DNA from: an uncultured Bacteroides sp. | Lineage (GTDB): Bacteria > Bacteroidota > Bacteroidia > Bacteroidales > Bacteroidaceae | Length of the DNA: 30,210 bases | Reading direction: 5' to 3' | Assembly: GCA_947071285.1 (NCBI GenBank) | Contig: CAMTFK010000029.1 | Span: forward strand, 1 to 30,210 | Part shown: positions 1 to 9,500 of the stretch, piece after piece | Layout of the letters: the number at the start of each line of letters is the position of its first letter | Numbering within the stretch: the first letter of the stretch is position 1 | Translations under genes and position numbers: made by a program | Notes under the pieces: model-generated | What the model saw: only the letters and a program-made list of their open reading frames with translations | Databases searched by the model: none | Told to the model about the DNA's origin: nothing

Positions 1-51
1 TTACTTTGTTTATAGCGTAGAAGTATGAAGTATTAATTTAAAATAAGGTTG

Positions 52-1149
52 ATGTTGAAAGGCTTTGTCGTCTGGTTATGTATGTTGTTGCCGCTCGCTT
101 TGTTTGCTCAAAACAGAGAGAACGACTCCATTGTATACGACAGTCTCAGTACCGGAAAACAACAGGGAGGCTTCATGAAAGTAATAAAGAAGTTCCTCAA
201 CTTCAATGACTTTGATACAACCTACATAAGTCCCAACCGCTACAACTACGCTTTAATGCTGGATCATTTCACCAACTACGAGTATTACTCCATAGGTACT
301 TCCGCCCCCGAGCCCCAACGACTCCGCTTCACTCCCAACCCTCGCAATAAGATAGGCGCTTATTTTGGCTGGCGCTGGATATTCTTAGGATGGTCTGTAG
401 ACACGGACGGACTCATCGGAAAGAAAAGCGGAAAAAACAGGGGAACGGAATTTGACCTCAGCCTTTATAGTTCAAAGTTAGGGGTGGATATATTCTATCG
501 CCGCACAGGAAACGATTATAAGATACACAATGTGACAGGTTTCTCAGACCGCATTCCTTCCAATTACTCTGAGGACTTCAACGGTTTGAAGGTGAACATG
601 AAGGGACTGAACCTATACTATATCTTCAACAACCGGCACTTTTCTTATCCGGCAGCTTTCAGCCAGTCCACCAACCAGCGCCGAAATGCAGGTTCGCTCA
701 TAGCCGGGCTCTCTGTGTCTACACACAATCTGAAATTCGATTATACAAAGTTGCCCGAAGTGATTCAGGAAACGATGAATCCCGGCATGAAAGTAAGGCA
801 CATAAAATACACAAATATCAGCCTCAACTTCGGCTATGCTTACAACTGGGTGTTTGCACGCAACTGTCTTGCCTGTCTGTCGCTCTGCCCGGCAGTTGCT
901 TATAAGACTTCGCGGATTGAAAAGGCGGCGGAAGAGCCAAGTGAATGGTATAAAAACTTCAATATAGACTTTATATTGCGGGCAGGCGTAGTATATAACA
1001 ACAGTAAATACTTTGTAGGCACCTCATTCCTGGGCAGAACGTACGATTACTACCGGGATAATTTTTCCCTGAACAACGGATTTGGTACGCTGCAAATATA
1101 TGCCGGATTCAACTTCTACCTGAAGAAGGAACACCGGAAGAAGAAATAA
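52..1149 (+). CDS. DUF4421 family secreted/outer-membrane-type protein
   Basis: A 365-residue protein that I recognise as DUF4421, a Bacteroidales family without an assigned biochemical role. An N-terminal hydrophobic stretch of about 20 residues ending in LALFAQ looks like a type I signal peptide. The rest is rich in aromatic residues and alternating beta-strand patterns (for example GAYFGWRW and the final IYAGFNFYLKK), which fits an outer-membrane barrel or periplasmic beta-rich protein; that is inference. The frame also opens at a TTG at 49, but the ATG at 52 is preferred because the AAGG of AAATAAGGTTG gives a short ribosome-binding site. It is convergent with the DUF4250 gene, with only 10 bases between the two stop codons. 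Confidence 0.8.
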   Translation: MLKGFVVWLCMLLPLALFAQNRENDSIVYDSLSTGKQQGGFMKVIKKFLNFNDFDTTYISPNRYNYALMLDHFTNYEYYSIGTSAPEPQRLRFTPNPRNKIGAYFGWRWIFLGWSVDTDGLIGKKSGKNRGTEFDLSLYSSKLGVDIFYRRTGNDYKIHNVTGFSDRIPSNYSEDFNGLKVNMKGLNLYYIFNNRHFSYPAAFSQSTNQRRNAGSLIAGLSVSTHNLKFDYTKLPEVIQETMNPGMKVRHIKYTNISLNFGYAYNWVFARNCLACLSLCPAVAYKTSRIEKAAEEPSEWYKNFNIDFILRAGVVYNNSKYFVGTSFLGRTYDYYRDNFSLNNGFGTLQIYAGFNFYLKKEHRKKK

Positions 1150-1159
1150 TCAATGCGAA

Positions 1160-1336
1160 TCACCAGAACTTGTTATGCTCTGCACTATATTCAAATCCGG
1201 CAGACTGCAACAGCCCTACAATCGTTTCTTTGTTGACATTCATATCATCGCAGAGCTCATCCAGTGAAGAATAACAATCACGCAATTTTGTATTGATGAA
1301 GCTGAAAAGCATCATCGGGTCTTTAGGCAATTCCAT
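1160..1336 (-). CDS. DUF4250 domain small protein
   Basis: A 58-residue protein starting MELPKDPMML and containing LRDCYSSLDELCDD and NKETI, which matches the DUF4250 pattern known from Bacteroidetes and Firmicutes; the family has no established function. The middle resembles a small helical DNA-binding-like fold (SLDELCDDMNVNKETIVGLL), but that is only a reading of the sequence. The frame stays open upstream to a TTG at 1369; the ATG at 1336 is chosen because the family begins at this methionine. It lies 55 bases downstream of the STN-protein gene and may be the last gene of that transcription unit. The stop codon is TGA. Confidence 0.8.
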   Translation of the reverse strand: MELPKDPMMLFSFINTKLRDCYSSLDELCDDMNVNKETIVGLLQSAGFEYSAEHNKFW

Positions 1337-1391
1337 TTTTATACTAATACTTATTGATTCCGGCCGCAAAATTACAACTATCCGGATAATC

Positions 1392-2945
1392 TTATTCTTC
1401 CTGCGGACCTATTTTTTCTATCTTTAACGCTACTTTCTCTATAATCTTACTGAGTTCCTCTTCCAATGGAATGACATTGAAATCCTCCCAGAAGTTTTTG
1501 TCATACTTAAAATCTTCCTCAGCAAGAACTGTACGTGTCGGCAGCCTTTCGGCACGCGGAAAACGAGTCACATTCTCATTATCCACCCTGCATGTCACCA
1601 TCTCAAACCATGTGTGCAAAATGGGATTGCTTGAGAAAGCACGTTTCCGCTTCATCCTGAAATACTGGTCGCCACGGATATGATGAATATAATAAGTCCC
1701 GTTCCAGGGCTTATAGGAGATGGTATATACTACTTTCTGGGCTGTCAGATTCACCTTCGGCGCCTGCCGGACTACGAAAATCCGTGTGGCTTTCTTTATG
1801 TATTTGGGCTGCATCTCGATACGGGCCTGCACCAAAGCCCCGTTTTCCGAATCAATATACAGCGCTCCACAATAAAGCGGTTCCTTAACATCGTGCCTTT
1901 GCTCAAAATAGACCACATTGACACAACGGTCGTCTATGAATGTGATGTCACCGGAGGTATACACATAGGGATTATTCAGTTCATCAACAGAGAAAAAATC
2001 CGGCAGGTCTTTCATTATGTCCAGTTGCAGGCAGGCCTGGATGCCGGCTCTTATCTTAGCCACCAGGCTGTCAGTACTTTCCCGGTTGTCAATCCGGCTC
2101 ATCTTTAACAGTTTCACTTGGTCGAATGCATTCTTTTCTTTCAAAGAAGTCTTATATACCTTGAAGACTGCTTCCGTCAGGCTTTGGAATTTATTCTTCA
2201 ACTGAACCCCCTCGCGATAGAACGTAGTCAGATAGATAGGTTCCAATGAATAGTTTTCCTCCCGGCGTTCCAGCATTTCCCGCAGTAATTTCTTGGGTTC
2301 CACCAGCCTTATCAATACTTCCTGCAAAGGGACTACTTTTGGTTCCAGATTCAGCACATTGTCACGACCAACCAACGTAGCCGCTTCAATAGTCTGCGCC
2401 ATATAGCCCAAATGCGAAAAAGAGAGACTGCTGTTTTTCAGGGAATCCGGCAAGTGAAGCCGGAACTCCCCGTCTTTATTTGAAATATTACCTATTGAAG
2501 TTCCTTGAACTATGACAGAGGCATTGGATACGGGTTCGCCCGTTTCCTTATCCCTCAAAGTGCCGATGATGGTGAAGAAAAGCGATTGAGGTATTTCTGC
2601 CACCTTTTCTGTTCTTACAATCTTTTCCGCAGGAGGCAGAATCAGGATATGCTGCCCTATAACTTTAAGTTCTAATCTCTTATTACCTATTATTTCGTAA
2701 ATAGCCTGTCGGACAGTGCACTTTTTCCCTTTCGTCTTCACTACCGCATCATTGTTCACAATCTTGCTGTCATACACAAAAAGGTATCCGGATTGCTCCG
2801 AGACTTTCCCCAACAACGCATATACCGTCCCTTTCGCCCGGGGCAACCTGATGATGCGGTCCAGCACATCTCCCTCCTCCGCTTTCATGCTACCGATGAC
2901 GAGGAGCAGCCCTAAAAGGATGATGAGGAAACGATGCGGCTTCAT
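1392..2945 (-). CDS. Secreted STN + CarboxypepD_reg-like protein (no TonB barrel)
   Basis: 517 residues. Signal peptide at about 1-22; an STN (secretin/TonB N-terminal) domain at about 40-105; a CarboxypepD_reg-like beta-sandwich at about 122-200 (IIGTLRDKETGEPVSNASV); then a ~300-residue C-terminal region. STN domains in TonB receptors contact FecR-type anti-sigma factors, yet no plug or barrel follows here. The C-terminal part (TTFYREGVQ, SLTEAVFKVYKTS, NFWEDFNVI) is clearly homologous to the protein at 4422-5684, so the two are paralogs differing by the STN module. The gene follows the FecR gene by 21 bases and is probably co-transcribed with it. I infer that it is the periplasmic signal sensor of the sigma/anti-sigma pair; the ligand is unknown. 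Confidence 0.82.
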   Translation of the reverse strand: MKPHRFLIILLGLLLVIGSMKAEEGDVLDRIIRLPRAKGTVYALLGKVSEQSGYLFVYDSKIVNNDAVVKTKGKKCTVRQAIYEIIGNKRLELKVIGQHILILPPAEKIVRTEKVAEIPQSLFFTIIGTLRDKETGEPVSNASVIVQGTSIGNISNKDGEFRLHLPDSLKNSSLSFSHLGYMAQTIEAATLVGRDNVLNLEPKVVPLQEVLIRLVEPKKLLREMLERREENYSLEPIYLTTFYREGVQLKNKFQSLTEAVFKVYKTSLKEKNAFDQVKLLKMSRIDNRESTDSLVAKIRAGIQACLQLDIMKDLPDFFSVDELNNPYVYTSGDITFIDDRCVNVVYFEQRHDVKEPLYCGALYIDSENGALVQARIEMQPKYIKKATRIFVVRQAPKVNLTAQKVVYTISYKPWNGTYYIHHIRGDQYFRMKRKRAFSSNPILHTWFEMVTCRVDNENVTRFPRAERLPTRTVLAEEDFKYDKNFWEDFNVIPLEEELSKIIEKVALKIEKIGPQEE

Positions 2946-2966
2946 TGTTTTATATATTTGAGGTTA

Positions 2967-3824
2967 TCATTCGGACAGAATCAACTTATCCCCTTCGCGG
3001 GAACACTTCAAAGCGAGTGCCCAGCAAATCAGTTCAGCCATCGCTTCGGGCGAACTGTCTTCAAACTCAATAGTCAGCTTCCGTTTGCCTAAAACGGATG
3101 AACCGGTCTTTATCTGCAAGTCAGAGGCTTCCGCATTCACTACCCGCAAGACGTCTTCCAGACACTCGTCCTTGAAACGAATATTCTTTGTGTAACGTCC
3201 GAATGCGTCGAAATCCGTTGTCTCGCTCAGTTGCAACTGTTGCGCCTGTAGCGTAACGGTTTCTCCTGCGTTCACAAGCACGCTTTGTCCGCCTTGCTTC
3301 ATAGATACCCTTACCTTGCCCCGCCTTACAGACAGTTTGAAAGGACCATCTTCATGGCTGCGGACATTGAAAGCCGTGCCCAGCACCTCTATCCGCACCT
3401 TTTCCGTCTCAATCAGGAAGGTTTGTTCTTGCTTTTTCGCCACGTCGAAGAAGGCTTCTCCCTGTAGGTTCACCATTCTTTTATCCGTAGCAAAATGTTC
3501 GGGGTACTGCAAAGTACTTTCTTGTGCCAGATAAACCACAGAACCATCTTCAAGGGTAGTGACCAGTGTAGATGCTTCCCTGTTCTCTTGTGTCACCAGG
3601 TTAAGGTCTATGTTTTCACTTCCCGGCACAAACCACAGGGTGGATGCCAGCCAGACAAAGCCCGCAATTACAGCAGCCGCCAGCGTTCCCCATTGCAGAA
3701 GAAGCGTGCGGCGCACTGCCCGTCCCCTCCCTGCCTCTGTCAGCAGGTGGTCTTCATCTAAACGGGCATACAAACGTTCCCATGCCTCATCCGTCTTTGT
3801 CCTATTTTTATTCACTTCAATCAT
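2967..3824 (-). CDS. FecR family anti-sigma factor
   Basis: 285 residues. A cytoplasmic N-terminus of about 40 residues is followed by one transmembrane helix (about 41-66, TLAAAVIAGFVWLAS), a periplasmic FecR domain (about 85-190, with LEDGSVVYLAQESTL, LQGEAFFDV and VLGTAFNVRS) and a C-terminal DUF4974 domain (about 205-283, ending LALKCSREGDKLILSE). Family knowledge: FecR proteins hold an ECF sigma factor in check and relay a signal from an STN domain across the inner membrane. The start codon overlaps the sigma-factor stop in an ATGA, indicating translational coupling. The stop is TGA. Neighbouring genes suggest that the STN protein just downstream is the sensing partner rather than a SusC receptor. 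Confidence 0.93.
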   Translation of the reverse strand: MIEVNKNRTKTDEAWERLYARLDEDHLLTEAGRGRAVRRTLLLQWGTLAAAVIAGFVWLASTLWFVPGSENIDLNLVTQENREASTLVTTLEDGSVVYLAQESTLQYPEHFATDKRMVNLQGEAFFDVAKKQEQTFLIETEKVRIEVLGTAFNVRSHEDGPFKLSVRRGKVRVSMKQGGQSVLVNAGETVTLQAQQLQLSETTDFDAFGRYTKNIRFKDECLEDVLRVVNAEASDLQIKTGSSVLGKRKLTIEFEDSSPEAMAELICWALALKCSREGDKLILSE

Positions 3825-4372
3825 TTCGTAAGAATATAATTATCAATTTCATTTCGTAAGGTTCGAAGCGCTTTCGTCATCTCAGCCTCTACCGTCTTGA
3901 CGGACAGAGAGAGTTGCGAGGCAATCTCCGCATATTTCTTTCCTTCCATGCGATGCATTTCAAAAATCCGGAGCCTGCGTCCGGGCAGTTTATCAAGCGT
4001 GTGGCGAATCAGCCCCTGCAACTCTTCGTACTCCAGTTGCCGGTGAGGGTCGGAAACCGGTTCCGTGGCATTGCCTGCCAATACATACTCGCGATACCGT
4101 TCTTTGACCTCTTTGTGCTGGCAATATTGGAGAGCCTCATTACGCACTGATTTGTATAGATAGCTCTTTACAGACTGGAAAATCTGTAAGTGTTCCCGGT
4201 CTTTCCAAAAGACGTAGAACAGTTCTTCCACTATTTCCTCGGCAGCCTCCATCTCTCCCGTAATACCTGCAGCATACCAGCAAAGAGGGGAATAGTAACG
4301 GCGGAAGATTTCCTCAAACGCCTTTATATCGCCCTCTTTTATTTTAGTCAGTATGAACAGTTCATTCAGCAT
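3821..4372 (-). CDS. ECF RNA polymerase sigma-70 factor
   Basis: 183 residues, a normal length for the Bacteroidetes FecI-like ECF group. Region 2 lies at about 10-75 (FEEIFRRYYSPLCWYA, VEELFYVFWKDRE) and region 4 at about 120-175 (LPGRRLRIFEMHRMEGKKYAEIA followed by the helix-turn-helix SLSVKTVEAEMTKAL). It directs RNA polymerase to its own promoter set when released by the anti-sigma factor encoded immediately downstream (4-base ATGA overlap). The upstream gene ends 49 bases before its start, so sigma, anti-sigma and the two flanking CarboxypepD_reg proteins look like one operon. The stop codon is TGA. Confidence 0.94.
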   Translation of the reverse strand: MLNELFILTKIKEGDIKAFEEIFRRYYSPLCWYAAGITGEMEAAEEIVEELFYVFWKDREHLQIFQSVKSYLYKSVRNEALQYCQHKEVKERYREYVLAGNATEPVSDPHRQLEYEELQGLIRHTLDKLPGRRLRIFEMHRMEGKKYAEIASQLSLSVKTVEAEMTKALRTLRNEIDNYILTK

Positions 4373-4421
4373 ATCCCGGAATTCTTGTTAGTCTCCAAAT
4401 ATAAGCAAAACTATCTGAAAT

Positions 4422-5684
4422 CTAACGCGATTGCTTTTTCAATTTGCTCACTGCATGCTCCAGAGACTCTGTAGGTTCAATAATATTGTATGCACTCCAG
4501 AAGTCTTCATTCCAATATACATCTACCATGTCATAGAACACTTGTTTTTCCTTGAAAGCCTTCTTACTGGGAATAGCCGCGAAGTTATTCTCCTTCCTGT
4601 CCGTCACCACCATTTCAGAAAATGCCGTGTAGCTTGAAGAGAACAAACGCTTTTTCCAGTCGCATTTGAAGCGGATTTCATTCCGGATATAGTTCAGGTA
4701 CGTCTTTCCATTCTTTTCTTTATACGTCACCAGATAGGAAACTTCCTGTGGTCTGAAGCGCAGTCCGAGAGGCTTCTTATGGAGAATAGCTTCCACAGCT
4801 TTCACCCTGTTCTGCATATCCAGTGAGAATTCCGCACGGGTAAATGCCAGTTTCTCGAAGTCGATATAGAGCTTTCCGTAGAACAACGCATACATCAGGC
4901 TGACTCTGGGACGAAAGCTTACCACATACTGCATACGGTTGTCCAGGTTCACAGGTTCCTCGATGTGGAAATCATAGTAATTCAGATTTTCCATACTCAG
5001 CAATGCATCCCCGTTCTTCACAATATCCAGATAGATGGACAGATTAGGTCCTCCCACTACCTTGACTGCCAGCGTATCGCTCGTCTTTTGGCTCAACAGG
5101 CGGCGCCCCCTCTGCAACTGCACTTTGTCACCCGCCGGGTCACGGTCACTGTAGGCTGTTTTAGACACATCTATAACAGCTTCCGACACACTGATGTAAC
5201 GGCGTCTCTTCTGCACAGTTTCCCGATAAAAGGCAGTCAGCAGGTTTTTATCTGCAGCATAGTTCACCGGGATTTTCTTAATAGCCTCTTCCACAAGAGC
5301 CCGGCCATTATTGCCGAAAATGACAATTTCACTCAGCAGATTAGGGGCAGGCAGCATCCAGATTGTCAGGTTGGATACATCTTTATTTTCTTTTAGGGAG
5401 ATTTGAGTATTAAGATATCCGATATGGGAAACTTCCAATCCATGAACAACTTCCGCATCCTTAATCTTCAGAGAGAACACACCGTCCGCATTTGTAACGG
5501 TTCCGATATTCGTACCGGGAACAGACACATTCACATTTTCCAGTTTCCGCTTGTTATCCTTATTCTTCACCACCCCTGTGATAGTGAAATAGCTTTCAAC
5601 TTCGTCCTGTGCCCATAGAGGTGAAACGCCCAACAGCAAAAATGCCATCAACCACCCGACTGTAATTCCAACTAACTTTTTCAT
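4422..5684 (-). CDS. Secreted CarboxypepD_reg-like domain protein, first gene of the ECF operon
   Basis: 420 residues. A signal peptide (about 1-25, ending SPLWAQ) precedes a CarboxypepD_reg-like domain at about 33-112 (ITGVVKNKDNKRKLENVNV, GLEVSHIGYLNTQISL) and a ~300-residue region of unknown fold that is homologous to the C-terminal part of the STN protein at 1392-2945 (FYRETVQ, ISVSEAVIDVSKTA, NEDFWSAYNII). It has no STN domain and no TonB plug or barrel. It is the promoter-proximal gene before sigma and anti-sigma, which fits an autoregulated target gene. The substrate or partner cannot be told from sequence; a periplasmic or surface location is inferred. Confidence 0.8.
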   Translation of the reverse strand: MKKLVGITVGWLMAFLLLGVSPLWAQDEVESYFTITGVVKNKDNKRKLENVNVSVPGTNIGTVTNADGVFSLKIKDAEVVHGLEVSHIGYLNTQISLKENKDVSNLTIWMLPAPNLLSEIVIFGNNGRALVEEAIKKIPVNYAADKNLLTAFYRETVQKRRRYISVSEAVIDVSKTAYSDRDPAGDKVQLQRGRRLLSQKTSDTLAVKVVGGPNLSIYLDIVKNGDALLSMENLNYYDFHIEEPVNLDNRMQYVVSFRPRVSLMYALFYGKLYIDFEKLAFTRAEFSLDMQNRVKAVEAILHKKPLGLRFRPQEVSYLVTYKEKNGKTYLNYIRNEIRFKCDWKKRLFSSSYTAFSEMVVTDRKENNFAAIPSKKAFKEKQVFYDMVDVYWNEDFWSAYNIIEPTESLEHAVSKLKKQSR

Positions 5685-5704
5685 CTTCGTATGATTTTAA
5701 AGGT

Positions 5705-5810
5705 GAACAATTCTTGTTTTCTACTTATAAGATTGCTCAGAACAGAAAAACCCTATCGATTTGCGAAGAAAAAAGCAAGGAAAAAGTTTCCTACAGGAAA
5801 TATTTCCAAC
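5705..5810 (-). promoter_or_regulatory. Candidate ECF-operon promoter with alternating GGAAA/TTTCC sites
   Basis: Upstream of the 420-residue secreted protein, pentamers alternate as GGAAA (5779-5783), TTTCC (5787-5791), GGAAA (5796-5800) and TTTCC (5803-5807), including the perfect palindrome GGAAATATTTCC. On the minus strand the tract is followed by AGGGTTTTTCTG (about 5743-5754) and TCTTATAAG, a layout I associate with Bacteroidetes ECF-sigma gene leaders. It may be an autoregulated ECF promoter and/or a repressor site. No housekeeping TTTG-N19-TAnnTTTG pair was found here. Confidence 0.4.
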
Positions 5811-5949
5811 AATCAGAACCATGGTACCTAATAAGCAAAAGAATGTAAAAACATCAAATAAGCCTTTTCTAATGTGAACATTGATTTAAACTTATTGTTC
5901 TTTTTCGATGAATAGACAAAGTATTCACCTTACAAAACATTTAACACCT

Positions 5950-6405
5950 ATGAGAACAATTCATCTGATAGTTATTCATTGTTCCGCAACAAAAGAAAAT
6001 GATACGTTAACAGAAATGGAGTTAGAAAAGTCGCACCGGCAACGCGGGTTAAATGGTATTGGCTACCATTATTATATCCGAAAGAACGGCGACATAAAGA
6101 GCACACGTCCTATCCGAAAGCCTGGAGCACATGCCAGAGGACATAATATCAGCAGCATTGCCATATGCTACGAAGGTGGCCTCAACCGTCATGGAGCACC
6201 CAAGGATACGCGCACCGAATGGCAAAAACACTCCATGACAGTCCTGCTCAAAACACTTCTCGTCGACTTTCCCCAATGCCACATCTGCGGACATCGCGAT
6301 TTACCTCAAATGGCGAATGCCAACTCACAAGTAGAACCGGAGTCCTGGCTGGAAGAGTGTCCTTGTTTTGATGCAGCTATGGAGTTCAGGAGTCTGCGCC
6401 AATAG
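5950..6405 (+). CDS. N-acetylmuramoyl-L-alanine amidase (amidase_2 / T7 lysozyme type)
   Basis: 151 residues from MRTIHLIVIHCSAT. The fold is that of peptidoglycan-recognition/T7-lysozyme amidases, which cleave the bond between N-acetylmuramic acid and the L-Ala of the stem peptide. Zinc ligands are readable: His10 in VIHCSAT, the His of ICGHRDL and the Cys of ECPCFD near the end; GIGYHYYIRKNGDI is the conserved core. No signal peptide is seen. An in-frame ATG at 5908 would add 14 residues, but Bacteroides homologs of this type usually start at MR-TI-LIVIHCSAT, so 5950 is preferred. Such genes are common as cargo near Bacteroides surface-polysaccharide loci and prophages; here it stands alone between the ECF operon and the GH31 gene. 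Confidence 0.88.
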   Translation: MRTIHLIVIHCSATKENDTLTEMELEKSHRQRGLNGIGYHYYIRKNGDIKSTRPIRKPGAHARGHNISSIAICYEGGLNRHGAPKDTRTEWQKHSMTVLLKTLLVDFPQCHICGHRDLPQMANANSQVEPESWLEECPCFDAAMEFRSLRQ

Positions 6406-6450
6406 TCTACTCCCAAGGAGGAAATGTCTTTACTTGATTCCTACAAACAG

Positions 6451-6488
6451 AAAAAGGTGCATCAGATTAATTCCTGACGCACCTTTTT
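6451..6488. terminator. Bidirectional intrinsic terminator
   Basis: Inverted repeat AAAAAGGTGC (6451-6460) and GCACCTTTTT (6479-6488), with additional inner pairing TCAG/CTGA. The A- and T-rich ends give a U-tract in either direction. It lies between the convergent amidase (+) and GH31 (-) genes and can serve both. Confidence 0.85.
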
Positions 6489-6510
6489 CTATAAAATATC
6501 CTGTTTCTTC

Positions 6511-9500
6511 TTAGAACGCATGCACATTCAATAGCTTATCTACCAAATATCCGTCTATCATCTTCAAATTGAAAGTTACTTTCCGTTTGGCTTTGAGCTT
6601 GATAATGAACAAGTCACTGTCTCCCTCAAGCGTCTCGCGTTCTCCTATGTTTACGAACGTAGGATACAATGACTTGGTACCGTTGGTATGGAGCCTGTCA
6701 TTGGTCAGGTTCTCCATCTCCTTCATACCCAGTGGTTGTATGCCTACAAACTCATAATCGGCAGGATCGTAAGGCATCGCAAAGCTGAGGGCATTCACAT
6801 AATGCAGACCGGTACCCTTCACAAGAACCTCAACAATTTCATCTTTGGTATAAGATTTTTTGGGTGTACTGATACCAAGACTTCCCTCCACCTTCTCACC
6901 TCTCACGGCATCGGCACCACCATCCAGTTGCGTGGCAACCACAGAGATGTCGTAGGCATCTATCAAACCGTTACGGTTCAGATCGCCGTTACTGATGTAT
7001 CCTTCAAAGTCTGCATCACCACGTCTCAGTCCTGTGTAGTTGATATAGGAGGTCAAATCATTTTCATCAACCAACTTATCGTTATTGATGTCGCCCGGCA
7101 GATAACTTTCCGTTTCAGGCACCCGGAAGACGTAAATTTCTTGTCCCGAACCATAATTGCCCACAGCCTCAGTGATATTCATCTTAATATAACGGGCAGT
7201 AGGAGTTTGGGCAAAGGTGAATATCTTCACTTCATTATCGCGTTGCCAGTCAAAGGATCCCGCTTCGGTCCAGTTTTCTTTATCCATACTGTAATACACA
7301 CTGCCTTTCAGTAGTGTTCCGTTTCCGGCATTCTCACGGGGCAGATAGTGGAACTTCTCAACCTGATTGATGGACTTCATATCCATAATCAAGTCGAAAG
7401 GAACGGCCTTTTCATTATACTTAGTATGCCACAACTCGCCTTCCTCAAAATCGAACAGGCGGCGAAGCGAACGGCCCTGATTAGCAGCGGTAGTCTCGCC
7501 CACAATGCCATGTATGGCAAATTCCAGCGGATCTTTCTTGGTAGTGGCGCTGAAAGATGACCAGTCGGACTGTCCGTCTTTGTTCACGGCACGTATTTTA
7601 AAGTTATAACTGGTTTCCACGTTTAGACCTTCAAACAACAATTCCGTATCTTTTATGGTGCTGTAGATCATGCCGTCAAACTCAATTTCATAATAATCAG
7701 CATTGTCTACCTTATTCCAAGTCGGTTTCAGAGTATAGGCTGCTGTGTTTTCTTCCGTCACCTGTGCCTGAGGAGCAACCAGCGAACCCGAGGATACCAG
7801 TTGGTTATCTGCCGGAGCAAATACAAATCCGTTTATCTTGAGCACTGTCGGGGCTACCGTAATATCAGAAATAGCCAATCTGACGAGAAGTTGAGGATTC
7901 TTGGTGATAATCTCTTTTGCGAACTCACTACCTTTGGTGGCAAACTTATTCAGGTTTGGCCGAGCATCGTAAAAGTAAACATTCTCTTTCCGGAGAAATT
8001 CATCCATATTGCCTGCTTCTATGAGTTTTATCTTATTCTTGCCAATAGTTGCCAAAATCTTCTTAGGCTTTTCAGTTACATTAATTCTAAACTCAGTAGC
8101 TTTCTCTTTTACAAAACTATCGAAATCACCCTGAGCCGGATGAATAGTAACTGTAACATCGCCTTTAGCGTCGACGTCGGATTCAATCACTGTACTTACG
8201 CCCTGACCTAAGCGATACTCTTCAGTCGTTCCATCATCATCATACTCGGTAAATGCACTCTGTCCGCAAGGATAGAGTTCGTATATACGTAGTTTTTTGT
8301 CTATTTCGCTGACATTGTTATGGGGGGATATCATGGGGATAATAGCTCCTTTCTTCACAAATACGGGTAATTTCCAGAGTGGTGCAGCATAGTTATTGAT
8401 GATGCGTCCACCCTGATATACTTCACCGGAAAAGTAATCGACCCATTCACCTTCGGGAAGATAAATACCATCGCGGATGTCGTTACCTTGCCCATCTGCC
8501 TTGGTAGCCTGGTAAACAGGTGCTACCAGGAAATACGGACCATAGAGGAACTGATATTGAGTGGCTTTACCCAGCGTGTAAGCATTGGGATATTCCAGAA
8601 ACATAGCCCGTATCATAGGCAGACCATCCACTGATTCTCTGGCAATGCTGTAAGCATAAGGCATGATTTCCGATTTCAGTTTCAGATACCAGCGATTGAT
8701 AGAAGTGGCCGGTTCGCCCAAAGCATGAGGATACTTTTCATTGGCTCCCCATCCGTCCATATTCAACTGCATCGGTGTGAAGGTTTTCCACTGAAAATCT
8801 CTGGTGTTGATTACCGGATTCTTTCCACCGAAGATGCCGTCCATATCAGAACAGATATTGGGGTTACCCGACAACCCCGAACCGATATAAGTCGGGATAT
8901 GGAAACGGATGTACTCCCAAACACCTCCGGTCTGGTCGCCCGACCAGATGCCGGCATAGCGTTGTGTACCGGCCCAACCATCGAGGGAGATAATGAAGGG
9001 ACGGGCATCATTGCCATAGTAAGACATAATCTGTGCTACGTCCGTAATGCCGTTCAGTCCGAAGGAATATCCGGCACCTACCCAGGCAACATCGGTTTTC
9101 AGTACACGTACACCTGCATCACGCACCTCTTTTACAATATCACGTTGCAACAAAGCGCTGATACCCTCTTTAGGATGGAGGTCGGACTGTGTCCACAAAC
9201 CTATTTCTACCCCATTCTTACGGGCATAATCTGTCAAGTTCTTCAAGTTCCGAATATTACCATCCAATGTTTCCGTCTGACCGTAACCAGCCCCGTAGCC
9301 ATCGTTAGGTAACAGCCAACCCAGTGGCATGTCATGGTTCTTGTAGCGATCTATCACAGCGCGTGCCGAGAATTGGTAATTATCCTTTTCCCCATTCAAT
9401 GATTCTTTGATACCACCATTATCTTTCTGGCTTTCTTTGTAGCGTTTCCCATCTTCAAACAGGATGCCGTTTTCATCTTCTTTCCAGTAATCACGGTTAT

